The notes: generated from the letters alone by a model not told the origin. DNA of 64,000 nt from JACQAP01 sp965233135 (GCA_965233135.1 CBDDRM010000010.1:7594-71593); one strand, 5' to 3'. Shown: positions 1-9,128, counted from the first letter of the stretch. Numbers and translations: made by a program.

Positions 1-942
1 GTGCAGATAATATCCCTGGAAGAAGAGCGTCAACACGGACTGGCGCGCGGGGCTTTTTCCTATTTGGTGAAGCCCGTGACCTCCGACAGCATTGAGGCTG
101 CTCTGGAACGCATCGGCCGCTTTGCCGCCCCGCATACAAAGCGTCTGCTTGTGGTCGAAGACAACGAGCTGGAGCGCACCAGCATCGTCGAGTTGCTCGG
201 CCACGACGATATCGAAATCACGGCGGTCGGAACGGGCGAAGAGGCGCTAAAGGCGCTGCTGGACCGGCCATTCGATTGCTGCGTTCTGGATCTGCGACTG
301 CCTGACATGAGCGGTCTGGATTTGCTCAATCGAATTCACGAACAGTCTTCTCTCGCCCCGTTGCCCATTGTCGTGTACACCGGCAAGGATCTCGCGGCCG
401 ACGAGGAAAAGCAACTCAAGAACGTTGCGAAAAGCATTGTGCTGAAGGATGTTCGATCGCCCGAGCGGCTGTTCGACGAAACGGCGCTGTTCCTGCACCG
501 GGTGGTTACCGACTTGCCGGAAGCCAAGCAACGCATGCTTGAGCGCCTGCACTCCTCGAATGAAGCGCTGCGCCATCGCCGCGTTCTGGTGGTGGACGAC
601 GACGCGCGCAACATTTTTGCACTGAGTACGCTGCTGGAGGATCACGAGATCGATGTCATCAGCGCGACCAATGGGCGCCAGGCGATCGAACTGATCGAGC
701 AGACGGAAGATCTGAGCGCGGTGCTGATGGATATCATGATGCCGGAGATGGACGGTTACGAAACGATGCGTGAAATTCGCAAGTCCCCGAGATTCCGCAC
801 GCTTCCCATACTTGCCTTGACGGCCAAGGCAATGAAAGGCGACCGCGAGAAATGTCTGGAAGCAGGCGCATCGGACTACATCGCGAAACCGGTCAACACC
901 GAGCAATTGATGTCCATGCTGCGCGTTTGGCTGCACCGGTGA
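1..942 (+). CDS. Hybrid sensor kinase, C-terminal receiver tail (5' partial)
   Basis: The gene starts upstream of the window; the frame is open from base 1. Visible are the tail of one receiver domain (residues 1-40, switch lysine in YLVKPV) and two complete receivers: about 47-165 with acceptor Asp97 (CVLDLRLPDMSG) and about 193-313 with acceptor Asp244 (VLMDIMMPEMDG) and Lys296 (IAKPV). The middle receiver has VLKD where KP is usual. Three or more C-terminal receivers are typical of large hybrid histidine kinases that feed a phosphorelay, so I infer that the kinase core lies just outside the window. Its stop overlaps the start region of the next receiver-kinase gene, which indicates translational coupling. 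Confidence 0.85.
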   Translation: MQIISLEEERQHGLARGAFSYLVKPVTSDSIEAALERIGRFAAPHTKRLLVVEDNELERTSIVELLGHDDIEITAVGTGEEALKALLDRPFDCCVLDLRLPDMSGLDLLNRIHEQSSLAPLPIVVYTGKDLAADEEKQLKNVAKSIVLKDVRSPERLFDETALFLHRVVTDLPEAKQRMLERLHSSNEALRHRRVLVVDDDARNIFALSTLLEDHEIDVISATNGRQAIELIEQTEDLSAVLMDIMMPEMDGYETMREIRKSPRFRTLPILALTAKAMKGDREKCLEAGASDYIAKPVNTEQLMSMLRVWLHR

Positions 943-944
943 AC

Positions 945-2135
945 ATGCCGGCGCCCCAGCAATGCTGCGTCAACATCCTGCTCGTCGACGACAGGCCGGA
1001 AAACCTGCTCGCGCTCGAAAGCATTCTCGAAGCGCCCGGCTATAACCTCGTGCGCGCGACGAGCGGGCAGGATGCCTTACTTGCGCTCCTTGCAAGTGAC
1101 TATGCGGCGATCGTGTTGGATGTGCAGATGCCCGGCATGAGCGGGATAGAACTTGCACAGATCATCCGTAGCAGAAAGAAGACGCAGCATATTCCGATTC
1201 TATTCCTGACGGCGCACACCGACGAAAGCGCGATTGCGGGCTACCAGGCAGGCGCGGTGGATTTTCTGACCAAGCCGGTCCAGCCCGCCGTATTGCGTTC
1301 TAAAATCGGCGTATTCGCGGAGTTGTTTCGCAAGACCAGTGAACTCAAGGAGGAGGTTGAGGAGCGCCGCCAGGCCGAGAAGCGTATCGGACAATTAAAC
1401 AGCGAGCTTTCCGAGCGCGTCGATGAACTGGCGGCCGCAAACGCCGAACTTGAGTCGTTCAGCTATACCGTCAGCCACGACTTGCGCGCGCCCTTGCGGC
1501 AGGTGTCCGGATTTGTTGCGCTCCTGCAGGAAAGTCTCGGTCCCCGGCAGACCGAGCAGGACACAGAGTACATCACGCTGATCGAGACCGCCGTTGTCCG
1601 CATGGGGCGATTGATAGATGATTTGCTGGGGTTTTCACGATACGGCCGGACCGAATTGAATCGCACGACTGTCAATCTGACACCCTTGGTCAATGAGGTA
1701 CGGGAAACCTTGGCACCTTCGTATTGCAACCGCGACGTGAAATGGAACGTGGGGGATTTACCTCAGGTGCAGGGAGATCCGGCGATGCTGCGCCAGGTCC
1801 TTGCCAGCCTGCTCGATAATGCATTGAAGTTCACGCGCAGGCAGGCCTGTGCGCATATCGAGATCGGTGCTCGCGAGGAGGCTGGCGAGCATGTTATTTT
1901 CGTACGCGACAATGGGGTCGGATTCGACCCGCGCCACGCGGATAAGCTGTTTGGCGTTTTTCAGCGTCTTCACAATGGTGCCGAATTCGAAGGTACCGGC
2001 ATAGGGCTGGCGAGCGTGCGTCGGATCATTCAGCGCCACAACGGTCGCAGCTGGGCCGAAAGCCTGCGCGGTGAGGGCGCTACAGTTTACTTCTCATTAC
2101 CCATTGCCGTTGCTGCCCATGAAAATCTGCACTGA
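945..2135 (+). CDS. Receiver-histidine kinase (REC-HisKA-HATPase)
   Basis: Cytoplasmic kinase of 396 residues. An N-terminal receiver (about 6-125, acceptor Asp59 in VLDVQMPGMSG, FLTKPV) is followed by a coiled coil (about 130-170), a HisKA box with His178 (SYTVSHDLRAPLRQ), and a HATPase domain with DNALKF, DNGVGFDP and GTGIGLAS boxes. There is no membrane segment or PAS domain, so the receiver itself is probably the input, phosphorylated by a partner such as the hybrid kinase just upstream. I chose ATG 945; an in-frame GTG at 939 overlaps the upstream stop as GTGA and is an alternative. The architecture resembles phytochrome-associated and two-step phosphorelay kinases, but the partner is inferred from gene order only. 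Confidence 0.88.
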   Translation: MPAPQQCCVNILLVDDRPENLLALESILEAPGYNLVRATSGQDALLALLASDYAAIVLDVQMPGMSGIELAQIIRSRKKTQHIPILFLTAHTDESAIAGYQAGAVDFLTKPVQPAVLRSKIGVFAELFRKTSELKEEVEERRQAEKRIGQLNSELSERVDELAAANAELESFSYTVSHDLRAPLRQVSGFVALLQESLGPRQTEQDTEYITLIETAVVRMGRLIDDLLGFSRYGRTELNRTTVNLTPLVNEVRETLAPSYCNRDVKWNVGDLPQVQGDPAMLRQVLASLLDNALKFTRRQACAHIEIGAREEAGEHVIFVRDNGVGFDPRHADKLFGVFQRLHNGAEFEGTGIGLASVRRIIQRHNGRSWAESLRGEGATVYFSLPIAVAAHENLH

Positions 2136-2685
2136 AATCCTGCTGGTCGAAGACGATCCAGGTGACGTGCACCTTGCGTTGTCCGTGTTTCGGGCGATGC
2201 GAATTGCCGACAATTGCACGGTAGTTAACGATGGTGAAGAGGCCATGGATTATTTGAGGGCTCGCGGGCGCCATGCCCAACGCCCGTCGGGACTGCCTCG
2301 CCTCATTCTGCTCGATCTGAAAATGCCGCGCATGACCGGCTTTGAGGTGCTGCAACAGATCAAGAACGATGACGCGTTCAAATTGATCCCCGTGGTCGCG
2401 CTGACGTCTTCGCGCGAAGAACGCGATGTCGAGCGAGCCTATGATCTGAACGTCAATGGCTACGTCGTCAAAAGCATCGAATTCACCGACTACCGCGCGA
2501 CGCTTCAGGCCCTGGCCAACTTTTGGGCCAATGTGAATGAACGACCGCCTGGATTCATCGAGCGCCGCGAACTCAACAGCGTTCGTTCGGTGGACAAATA
2601 CAAGGCAGACGACAAGGGCAACGACAGAGGTCGCGTCTGCGCGATTATGCTCGATTCCGGTCGGTGGCAGTTTAGCGCGTGCTGA
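2119..2685 (+). CDS. Single-domain response regulator (Rcp1-like)
   Basis: A stand-alone receiver of 188 residues with intact catalytic residues: acidic pair in LVEDDPGD, acceptor Asp66 (ILLDLKMPRMTG), Thr96 (ALTSS) and Lys118 (GYVVKS). The long insert before the acceptor (RARGRHAQRPSGLP) and the FW-NE-PPG ending are typical of the Rcp1 type of response regulator that pairs with bacteriophytochrome-like kinases. No output domain is present, so it probably shuttles phosphate or acts by protein contact. ATG 2119 lies 17 bases inside the upstream kinase gene. About 40 residues after the receiver match no domain I know. The next gene is a gapless but degenerate paralogue. Confidence 0.88.
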   Translation: MKICTEILLVEDDPGDVHLALSVFRAMRIADNCTVVNDGEEAMDYLRARGRHAQRPSGLPRLILLDLKMPRMTGFEVLQQIKNDDAFKLIPVVALTSSREERDVERAYDLNVNGYVVKSIEFTDYRATLQALANFWANVNERPPGFIERRELNSVRSVDKYKADDKGNDRGRVCAIMLDSGRWQFSAC

Positions 2686-2725
2686 TTGCCATTACCGACC
2701 TCGTCCAACAAACTTCCCGTCGCCG

Positions 2726-3199
2726 ATGTCCACTTACTCCAGGATACTTTTCGTAGACGACACACCGGCGGAATGGCAACTCGCTTTTTCTACTCTCGCC
2801 GATAACGGACTGATGGATCAGGCGACAGCTGTCAAGGACAAGGACGAGGCGCTTGATTTTCTGCATGCGCGCGGTAATTTCCGGCGCCGACCGCCCGGTC
2901 TCCCCGCGGTGGTCATAATCGGCCCGAGCATTCAGGGTGCTACGGCCCTGTCGGTGCTTTCGCACATTCGCACCGATACCACACTTCGTCATGTACCCGT
3001 GGTGATTATCGCCGGCGCGCCGGATCCCCAGCTGTTGCGCAGCGCGTACTTGCATGGCGCGAACAGCGTCGTACGCAGAGACGAAGATGTCAGAGTCCAT
3101 GCCGAGCGGTTTGCTGCCTTGGCGCAGTTCTGGGCCTGGGCCAACGAACCACCTCCGGGTTGCCTGCCCCAACCGAAATCTTCAAGGCGATTTCAATGA
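2726..3199 (+). CDS. Degenerate single-domain receiver (pseudo-receiver)
   Basis: A 157-residue paralogue of the preceding receiver, alignable to it without gaps for roughly 145 residues and with the same FW-NE-PPG ending. The acidic pair is kept (FVDDTPAEW, Asp11-Asp12), but the three residues needed for phosphotransfer are lost: acceptor Asp66 is Gly (VVIIGPSIQG), the conserved Thr/Ser96 is Ala, and Lys118 is Arg (SVVRRDED). The frame is intact and coupled by ATGA to the following hybrid kinase, so it is probably expressed rather than decaying. I infer a phosphorylation-independent binding or decoy role. The start at ATG 2726 removes an unrelated upstream extension. Confidence 0.8.
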   Translation: MSTYSRILFVDDTPAEWQLAFSTLADNGLMDQATAVKDKDEALDFLHARGNFRRRPPGLPAVVIIGPSIQGATALSVLSHIRTDTTLRHVPVVIIAGAPDPQLLRSAYLHGANSVVRRDEDVRVHAERFAALAQFWAWANEPPPGCLPQPKSSRRFQ

Positions 3200-5172
3200 A
3201 TGCGGCCGTTCGCATGCTGTATCTGGAGGACGATCCGGCAGATGCGCGTCTGATTCGCGAGCATTTGCGCAAATCCGGTCTCGATGCCGACATTGTCATT
3301 GCGGGCAGTCGCGAAGTCTTCGAGACGGAACTTTCCACGGGCGGTTATGATCTTGTGCTGTCCGATTTTCACGTACCTGGTTTCAGTGGACTCGAGGCGC
3401 TCGAGCTGGTTCGCGCCCTCGATCCGCACCTTCCGTTCATCCTCGTAACCGGTGCTCTGGGCGACGAGCGGGCGGTGGAACTGCTGCGAAGCGGCGCCAC
3501 GGACTGCGTGTTGAAGGATCGTCTGGCGCGCCTTGCGCCGGCTATAAAGCGGGCCGTCAGCGAACATGTCGCGCAAAGGCGGCACAACGAAATACAGGCG
3601 CGCTTGGCCGAGGCGCACCGGTTGAGCAAGCTCGCGGCCGAAGCGGCCCGCATGGGCTCGTGGCAACTTAATCTCGCTGGCGGCACGCTGGACTGTTCCG
3701 AGGAATTCCTGAGTCTGCTCGGTGTGCAGCGAACCGATTGGGCGGGAACCATAGGCGCGCTAGAAGCACTGATGCATCCGGGCGATGTCGAACATCGCCG
3801 TCGCGTGCACGCCGATGCGGTCAAACATCGCCGCTTCATGGAACTGGAGTTTCGTATTCCCCGGGCCGACGGCGAGGTGCGCTGGATGTATCTGCGCGGC
3901 GATTGCGTGTTGGGTGCCGACGGAGTCCCGGCGAGCTTTCTCGGAGTCATGATGGACATTACCGAGCGCAAGCAGATGGAAGATGCCTTGCGGGACGCCG
4001 ATCGCCGGAAGGATGAATTCCTTGCGATGCTGGCGCACGAATTGCGCAATCCTTTGGCACCGATTTACAACGGACTATCGATATTGCGGCGAACAGCTGC
4101 AAAATCGACCGAGACCGAAAAAATTCATGCGATGCTCGAACGTCAGATGCATCACATCATTCGTCTGGTCGACGATTTGTTCGACATCTCACGCTTTACT
4201 CTAGGCAAGATCAAACTGAACCTGCAATCCGTCGAGCTGCAAAAAATTCTGCAGAATGCCGTTGAAATGAGCCAGCCGTCGATCGAGGCCAGGCATCATC
4301 ACTTGGACATTTCCATGCCGTCGCGCCCCGTGATGCTGGATGCCGATGTCGTAAGGCTCGCGCAAGTCTTGTCGAATTTGTTGAATAACGCCGCGAGATA
4401 TACCGGCGAAGGCGGGCGCCTTTGGCTCGGCGCCCGCGTAGAGGGTGACTCCGCTTTGATCAGCGTACGGGACTCGGGTATCGGCATCCCGGAATCGATG
4501 CTCGATCGCGTGTTCGACCTGTTCACACAAATCGGCGGTGACGATCGGTCAACCAAATCCGGCCTCGGTGTCGGACTGGCCATGGCGCGCATGCTCGTGG
4601 AATTGCACGGCGGCAAGGTCGAGGCGCGCAGCGCCGGTGCCGGACAGGGTAGTGAATTCGTCGTGCGACTGCCCGTTTCCGCTTCCAGATACGGGGTTGA
4701 GAGTGCGGGAAGCGTCGTCAATTCCAATATTTCACTGAATGGGCGGCGGGTGTTGGTGGTGGACGACAATCGCGACGCTGCAGACAGTCTCGTCCTCCTG
4801 CTCAGGATGGCAGGCGCAGAGGCACATGCCGCCTATGACGGGCAGAGTGCGCTGGCAGCACTGCCAACTCATCGGCCGCAAATCGTATTGTTGGACATCA
4901 GTATGCCGGGGATGGACGGATATGCTGTCGCCAACTGCATGCGGCAGGATCCGAATTATCGCAATCTTATCCTGGTCGCACTGACAGGACTTGGACAGGA
5001 AAACGATCGTCTTCGAGCGTCCACCGCCGGTTTTAACCACCATCTGACCAAGCCGGCGGATCTGGATTCGGTACAGGCGCTCATTGCTTCCGTGGAGCCT
5101 GCTGAGCAAAGCGGTCGACTTTCGCATATCCACCGTATCAGGCAGGTTGGTACGGACTCCGACGCCAGCTAG
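3196..5172 (+). CDS. Hybrid histidine kinase REC-PAS-HisKA-HATPase-REC
   Basis: A 658-residue soluble hybrid kinase. Domains in order: receiver (about 5-125, Asp57 in LVLSDFHVPGFSG), PAS/PAC (about 145-275, starting MARMGSWQLNLAGG), HisKA with His281 (MLAHELRNPLAP), HATPase (LLNNAARYT, DSGIGIPE, GVGLAMARMLVELHGG), and a C-terminal receiver (Asp567 in VLLDISMPGMDG, HLTKPAD). No membrane segment is seen. ATG 3196 overlaps the upstream TGA (ATGA), so it is translated with the degenerate receiver. It is the last gene of the phosphorelay run; no DNA-binding regulator follows. Which ligand or redox cofactor the PAS domain senses cannot be told from the sequence. Confidence 0.9.
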   Translation: MNAAVRMLYLEDDPADARLIREHLRKSGLDADIVIAGSREVFETELSTGGYDLVLSDFHVPGFSGLEALELVRALDPHLPFILVTGALGDERAVELLRSGATDCVLKDRLARLAPAIKRAVSEHVAQRRHNEIQARLAEAHRLSKLAAEAARMGSWQLNLAGGTLDCSEEFLSLLGVQRTDWAGTIGALEALMHPGDVEHRRRVHADAVKHRRFMELEFRIPRADGEVRWMYLRGDCVLGADGVPASFLGVMMDITERKQMEDALRDADRRKDEFLAMLAHELRNPLAPIYNGLSILRRTAAKSTETEKIHAMLERQMHHIIRLVDDLFDISRFTLGKIKLNLQSVELQKILQNAVEMSQPSIEARHHHLDISMPSRPVMLDADVVRLAQVLSNLLNNAARYTGEGGRLWLGARVEGDSALISVRDSGIGIPESMLDRVFDLFTQIGGDDRSTKSGLGVGLAMARMLVELHGGKVEARSAGAGQGSEFVVRLPVSASRYGVESAGSVVNSNISLNGRRVLVVDDNRDAADSLVLLLRMAGAEAHAAYDGQSALAALPTHRPQIVLLDISMPGMDGYAVANCMRQDPNYRNLILVALTGLGQENDRLRASTAGFNHHLTKPADLDSVQALIASVEPAEQSGRLSHIHRIRQVGTDSDAS

Positions 5173-5365
5173 CGCGCTTTGCCCTCTCGTAGCACCGGGC
5201 GGGCTCGTCCGACCAGCTGCGAATGTGCAAGTAACGCCGTGGTTGCGACGCAGCGGATGGCGGTGGTACAGCATCGTGCGGATCATGCGGCTCCCTGGCT
5301 AACGGCATGCGCGGCGCTGGCCGTGCGAATTTACCCGCGGCGTGCGAAACCGGCCGACGGGTGCG

Positions 5366-6148
5366 TTACGCGGTCAGACTTATTTCCACCGATCCTACGC
5401 CTTTGATTGTGTACTTGTAGTGCTCGCCGGCCTTGGGAAAGCGCGTCGTCACCCAGCTTCCCGTCAGCACGATCTCGCCTTTGTGCAGCGTTTGTCCGAG
5501 TTCATTGAGATTATTGACCAGCCAGCGCAGCGGTTCGAAAGGATGCCCGAGTACATCGGAACCTTTGCCCTCGTCGATGACCTGGCCATTGCATTCGAGC
5601 AAGCTCGTGGCCGTGCGCAGGTCGGGCCAGGAGCTTTGCCATTCGCCAAGAACATTGCCTTCGTTCCAGGAGTTGTCGGCCACCAGCGAAAGCAGGTCCA
5701 GCGGATAATCGGAGTTGCGATCGTCGATCACTTCGAAAGCAGGGCAGATCGCGTTTACCGCAGCGGCGACTTCTTCGAGCGTATAAGGCGCGCCGCGTGG
5801 CGCAAGTGAAGTGCCTAGCCGGGCGCAGCACTCGAATTCGATGCCGAGTCGGCCCAGCCGGGATAGCGCCAGTGTCGCGCCGCTTGGATGCACCCGCTTT
5901 TCAAATACCACGCCGGAATTCGGATGGTTGACACCGCACATTTCCTGCATGCGCCGGGAGGTCAACCCGATTTTGTAGCCGACGCGCCGGCCCAGGCTCT
6001 CCTGCAAGCGCTTCACATACGCGGCCTGGATCGCATAGGCGCCGGCCAGGTCGATTGCGCCGTAATCTCGCGCGAACGGCACGATTTTCTTCTTCCCGGC
6101 ATGGTCGTGCATCAGCGCTTGCGCCGCTTCTTCTGTTCTGACGTTCAT
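5366..6148 (-). CDS. 2-keto-4-pentenoate hydratase-like protein (FAH family)
   Basis: A 260-residue member of the fumarylacetoacetate hydrolase/2-keto-4-pentenoate hydratase family. Seen: the GYKIGLTS motif, FEKRVHPSG, the metal-site stretch IEFECCARLG, and PAFEVIDDRNSDYPLD. Family members hydrate 2-oxo-pent-4-enoate or 2-oxo-hept-3-ene-dioate in meta-cleavage pathways, or decarboxylate the corresponding oxo acids; substrate cannot be fixed here. The gene converges on the hybrid kinase and diverges from the CoA-transferase gene across about 140 bases, which must hold both promoters. A second paralogue lies at 56514-57311. No ring-cleavage dioxygenase is nearby. Confidence 0.85.
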   Translation of the reverse strand: MNVRTEEAAQALMHDHAGKKKIVPFARDYGAIDLAGAYAIQAAYVKRLQESLGRRVGYKIGLTSRRMQEMCGVNHPNSGVVFEKRVHPSGATLALSRLGRLGIEFECCARLGTSLAPRGAPYTLEEVAAAVNAICPAFEVIDDRNSDYPLDLLSLVADNSWNEGNVLGEWQSSWPDLRTATSLLECNGQVIDEGKGSDVLGHPFEPLRWLVNNLNELGQTLHKGEIVLTGSWVTTRFPKAGEHYKYTIKGVGSVEISLTA

Positions 6149-6291
6149 GCCGCTACCATCTCCTCGTATGCATCATCATATCGGCTCTCGGGTATTCTTG
6201 CCGTTCTGTATTTCGAAGCTTACGGTTCTGCATCCGACACAATCACCTCGCAACGCATGGAGTCCGACTTGACCAACAGGGATACGTCCAC

Positions 6292-7473
6292 ATGAGCGGT
6301 CCATTGAAAGGTGTCCGGGTCCTGGACCTGACGCGCGTGCTGGCGGGGCCGTTTGGCACGCAAATTCTGGCGGACCTGGGCGCGGAAGTTATCAAGCTGG
6401 AACGGCCGCAGACCGGCGACGACACACGGGGCTGGGGGCCGCCCTATGTCAAGGATACACACGGCAATGACACCGCCGAAACGACTTATTTCGCGAGCTG
6501 TAATCGCGGCAAGAAGTCCGTGACCCTCGATCTGGCCGATGCGCAGGCGCAGCAGCAGATTCGCGAGCTCGCCGGTCAGTGCGATGTGCTCGTGGAGAAC
6601 TACAAGGTCGGAGATCTGGTGCGCTACGGACTCGACTATGCATCTTTGCACCGGTTGCACCCGGCCCTGATCTATTGTTCGATCACCGGCTTTGGCCAAA
6701 CCGGCCCTTATGCGCGGCGCGCGGGGTACGACCCGATCGCACAGGCAATGTGCGGCATGATGAGTGTCACCGGCGAGCCGCACGACCAGCCCGGCACGAC
6801 ACCGCAGCGCGTGGGTGTCGCGGTGGTGGATCTGATGGCTGGTCAGTACGCGGTGATCGGTATCCTGGCGGCTTTGCTTCATCGCCGGCAGTCGGGCGAA
6901 GGACAGCATATCGACATCGGATTGCTTGATGTGGGCGTTGCCTCGATGGCCAACATCGGATCGGCGTTTCTCGGCGCGGGGGTGGTTTCCAGAAGAAACG
7001 GCGGTGTGCATCCCAGCGTCATGCCTTCGCAGGTGTTCGAATGCGCCGACGGCCACGTCATTGTCGCCGCGGCGAACGACGCCCAGTTTCGCAAACTTTG
7101 TGAAGCCGCCGGCCGTCCGGACCTCGCGGCAGACGAGCGCTTTGCAAGCAATTCGGCGCGCGTGCGCAACCGCACGATATTGACCCCGCTGCTTGAGGAA
7201 TTGTTCTTGGCGCACCCAATGGCCCATTGGACCGAAGCGCTGGCCGGGGTCGGCGTGTCCTGTGGCCCAATCCTGTCCATTGATCGGGTTTTCGCCGATC
7301 CGCAGGTCCGCGCGCGCAGGATGGTGGTCGAAGTACCCTATGCTCCGTCGGGCACATTGAAGATGACGGCGAGTCCGATCAGGATGTCCGCTACGCCGGC
7401 CAACTCGGCGCGGCCGCCGCCCTTGCTGGGCGAGCACAACGACCTCTTGCCGCCGCGAGGAGGCTCAGCGTGA
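6292..7473 (+). CDS. CaiB/BaiF family (class III) CoA-transferase
   Basis: A 393-residue class III CoA-transferase that moves CoA between an acyl-CoA donor and a carboxylic acid. The N-terminus LKGVRVLDLTRVLAGPF is the family signature, and Asp180 in VVDLMAGQYAV is the expected nucleophile that forms the acyl anhydride. Length is normal (about 390-400). It is followed 28 bases later by a VOC protein and then by an isocitrate-lyase-family gene, which suggests an organic-acid catabolic operon. Substrate unknown; possible choices include succinyl-CoA with a dicarboxylate or an aromatic acid. The start is ATG 6292 and no better start is visible. Confidence 0.9.
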   Translation: MSGPLKGVRVLDLTRVLAGPFGTQILADLGAEVIKLERPQTGDDTRGWGPPYVKDTHGNDTAETTYFASCNRGKKSVTLDLADAQAQQQIRELAGQCDVLVENYKVGDLVRYGLDYASLHRLHPALIYCSITGFGQTGPYARRAGYDPIAQAMCGMMSVTGEPHDQPGTTPQRVGVAVVDLMAGQYAVIGILAALLHRRQSGEGQHIDIGLLDVGVASMANIGSAFLGAGVVSRRNGGVHPSVMPSQVFECADGHVIVAAANDAQFRKLCEAAGRPDLAADERFASNSARVRNRTILTPLLEELFLAHPMAHWTEALAGVGVSCGPILSIDRVFADPQVRARRMVVEVPYAPSGTLKMTASPIRMSATPANSARPPPLLGEHNDLLPPRGGSA

Positions 7474-7501
7474 CGCTCATCCACGCGCGCGAGGCTGCGA
7501 C

Positions 7502-8149
7502 GTGCTGCGCTGCCTGATCGATCATCTGGTGGTGACCGCGCCCTCCCTTGCAGCGGGTGTCGAATACGTGCAGAAGGCGCTCGGCGTCGCACCGCAGCCC
7601 GGCGGGGAACATCCGCGCATGGGCACGCACAACTGTCTTCTCAGACTCGGGGAAGCCGTTTATCTGGAAGTGCTTGCCGTAAACCCGGCCGCGCCGTCAC
7701 CCAATCGGCCGCGCTGGTTCCAGCTCGATGAAGCCGAGTCGGTACAGGCGCCGCGCCTGGCGACCTGGGTCGTGCGCACCACTGACATCAAGGCCGCGCT
7801 TGCTGCATCACCGGTCGTTTCCGGCTATGCGATCCCCATGAACCGCGGGGATCTGCACTGGCAGATCACGCTGCCGCGCAACGGCGGTCTTCCGCTGGGC
7901 GGCATTGCGCCGACCATCATTCAGTGGGAGGGTCCGCACCCGGCTGCACAACTGCCGGATGCGGGTTGCTCGCTGCTGAGGCTCGAAGGCTTCCATCCGC
8001 GCGCGCAGAAGGTGCAGTCCATGCTGGACCTGATCGGTTTTCAGGGTGAATTTTCCGTCGCAGCGGTGGCGCCGGGTGAGTCGCCGCGTCTTGTCGCGCA
8101 CATTCGGACACCATCGGGTCTGCGCCGGTTACCGTCAGAAGCGACATAG
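7502..8149 (+). CDS. Glyoxalase-like VOC protein
   Basis: A 215-residue protein with a vicinal-oxygen-chelate type N-terminus: LIDHLVVTAPSLAAGVEYVQKALGV, then GGEHPRMGTHNCLLRLGEAVYLEVLAV, matching the glyoxalase-like domain of the Glyoxalase_3 type. Metal-site candidates are the first His (IDHL), His in GTHN and Glu in LEV. The domain family includes isomerases and dioxygenases, so the reaction is open. The start is a GTG at 7502 with a weak ribosome-binding site; the gene follows the CoA-transferase closely and probably shares its transcript. Confidence 0.75.
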   Translation: MLRCLIDHLVVTAPSLAAGVEYVQKALGVAPQPGGEHPRMGTHNCLLRLGEAVYLEVLAVNPAAPSPNRPRWFQLDEAESVQAPRLATWVVRTTDIKAALAASPVVSGYAIPMNRGDLHWQITLPRNGGLPLGGIAPTIIQWEGPHPAAQLPDAGCSLLRLEGFHPRAQKVQSMLDLIGFQGEFSVAAVAPGESPRLVAHIRTPSGLRRLPSEAT

Positions 8150-8276
8150 TGCGACCAAGGCCGGCAAGCGCGCATAACTCCGCAAGTGATGGATTCAGAA
8201 CCATCGCCGAGTACGATTGCTCAAAAGCTTGACGGAGCGTGCGGCGCGCGCCCCAATGTTTTCCCGAGGAGCGGCC

Positions 8277-9128
8277 ATGAGTCAGATCGAGAAGGGCGCA
8301 CATTTCGCGCGCCGTCACACCGACGAGGGCATTCTGGTACTGCCCAATGCCTGGGATGCCGGCAGTGCCATCATGATGGCCGAGGCAGGGTTCAGCGCGA
8401 TCGCCACGACCAGTGCGGGCATCGCATTCTCGATGGGGCTCGCAGACGGGCAGCGCGTCACACGCGAGGCCATGCTCGAGCGGGTGGCGCAAATCGCCGG
8501 CGCGGTGCCACTGCCCGTGACAGCCGATCTGGAGGCAGGCTACGGTCTGAATGCCGACGACGTGGCAGAAACCGTGCGCGGCGCACTGCGCGCGGGGGCT
8601 GTCGGTTGCAATATCGAAGACGCAACCGGCAGTCGGGAAAAACCTTTGCTGGATATCGAACGCGCGTGTGAACGCATACGTGCCGGCGCAGAGGTTGCGC
8701 GGCAGGCCAACCTGCCCTTTGTGCTCAATGCGCGTACCGATCCTTTTCTGGTGCGCCGCGGCGCAGACGCGGAGAATTTCGCCGAAGCCGTACGGCGCGC
8801 AAACGCCTACCGCGAGGCCGGGGCGGATTGCCTGTTCGTACCCGGCCCCGTGGATGCCGATACGATCGGGAGGCTGGTTCGAGAGATCGACGGCCCGCTG
8901 AACGTGCTGGGAGCGCGCGGCGGCTCATCCAGCATGCTCAGAGTCGAGAATTTGCAGAAACTGGGTGTCAAGCGCGTCAGCATCGGGGGCAGCCTGTCGG
9001 CAGCCGTCTTGGGTTACGTCCGAAAAACGATGCAGGTCATGCGCGAGCGGGGGACGTTCGACTATGCGCCAACCGCATTATCCAACGCCGAGATCAACGA
9101 AGTCATGCAGCGGTATCGCACCCGATGA
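8277..9128 (+). CDS. Isocitrate lyase/PEP mutase family protein
   Basis: A 283-residue TIM-barrel enzyme of the isocitrate lyase/phosphoenolpyruvate mutase superfamily. Seen: LPNAWDAGSA near the N-terminus, TSAGIAFSMGL, the metal-binding TADLEAGYG, NIEDATG and NARTDPF. The loop that carries KKCGH or KKCGH-like cysteine in true isocitrate and methylisocitrate lyases is absent, so this is the small family branch (oxaloacetate hydrolase or carboxyvinyl-phosphonate mutase-like). The start ATG 8277 is set by a good GAGGAG site 7 bases before; the frame runs further upstream without one. Its stop overlaps the next start (ATGA). Confidence 0.88.
   Translation: MSQIEKGAHFARRHTDEGILVLPNAWDAGSAIMMAEAGFSAIATTSAGIAFSMGLADGQRVTREAMLERVAQIAGAVPLPVTADLEAGYGLNADDVAETVRGALRAGAVGCNIEDATGSREKPLLDIERACERIRAGAEVARQANLPFVLNARTDPFLVRRGADAENFAEAVRRANAYREAGADCLFVPGPVDADTIGRLVREIDGPLNVLGARGGSSSMLRVENLQKLGVKRVSIGGSLSAAVLGYVRKTMQVMRERGTFDYAPTALSNAEINEVMQRYRTR

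Noticed and set aside
6220..7437. Minus-strand open frame of 405 codons opposite the CoA-transferase gene
   Set aside because: Shadow frame; the plus strand has full family motifs and catalytic Asp180.
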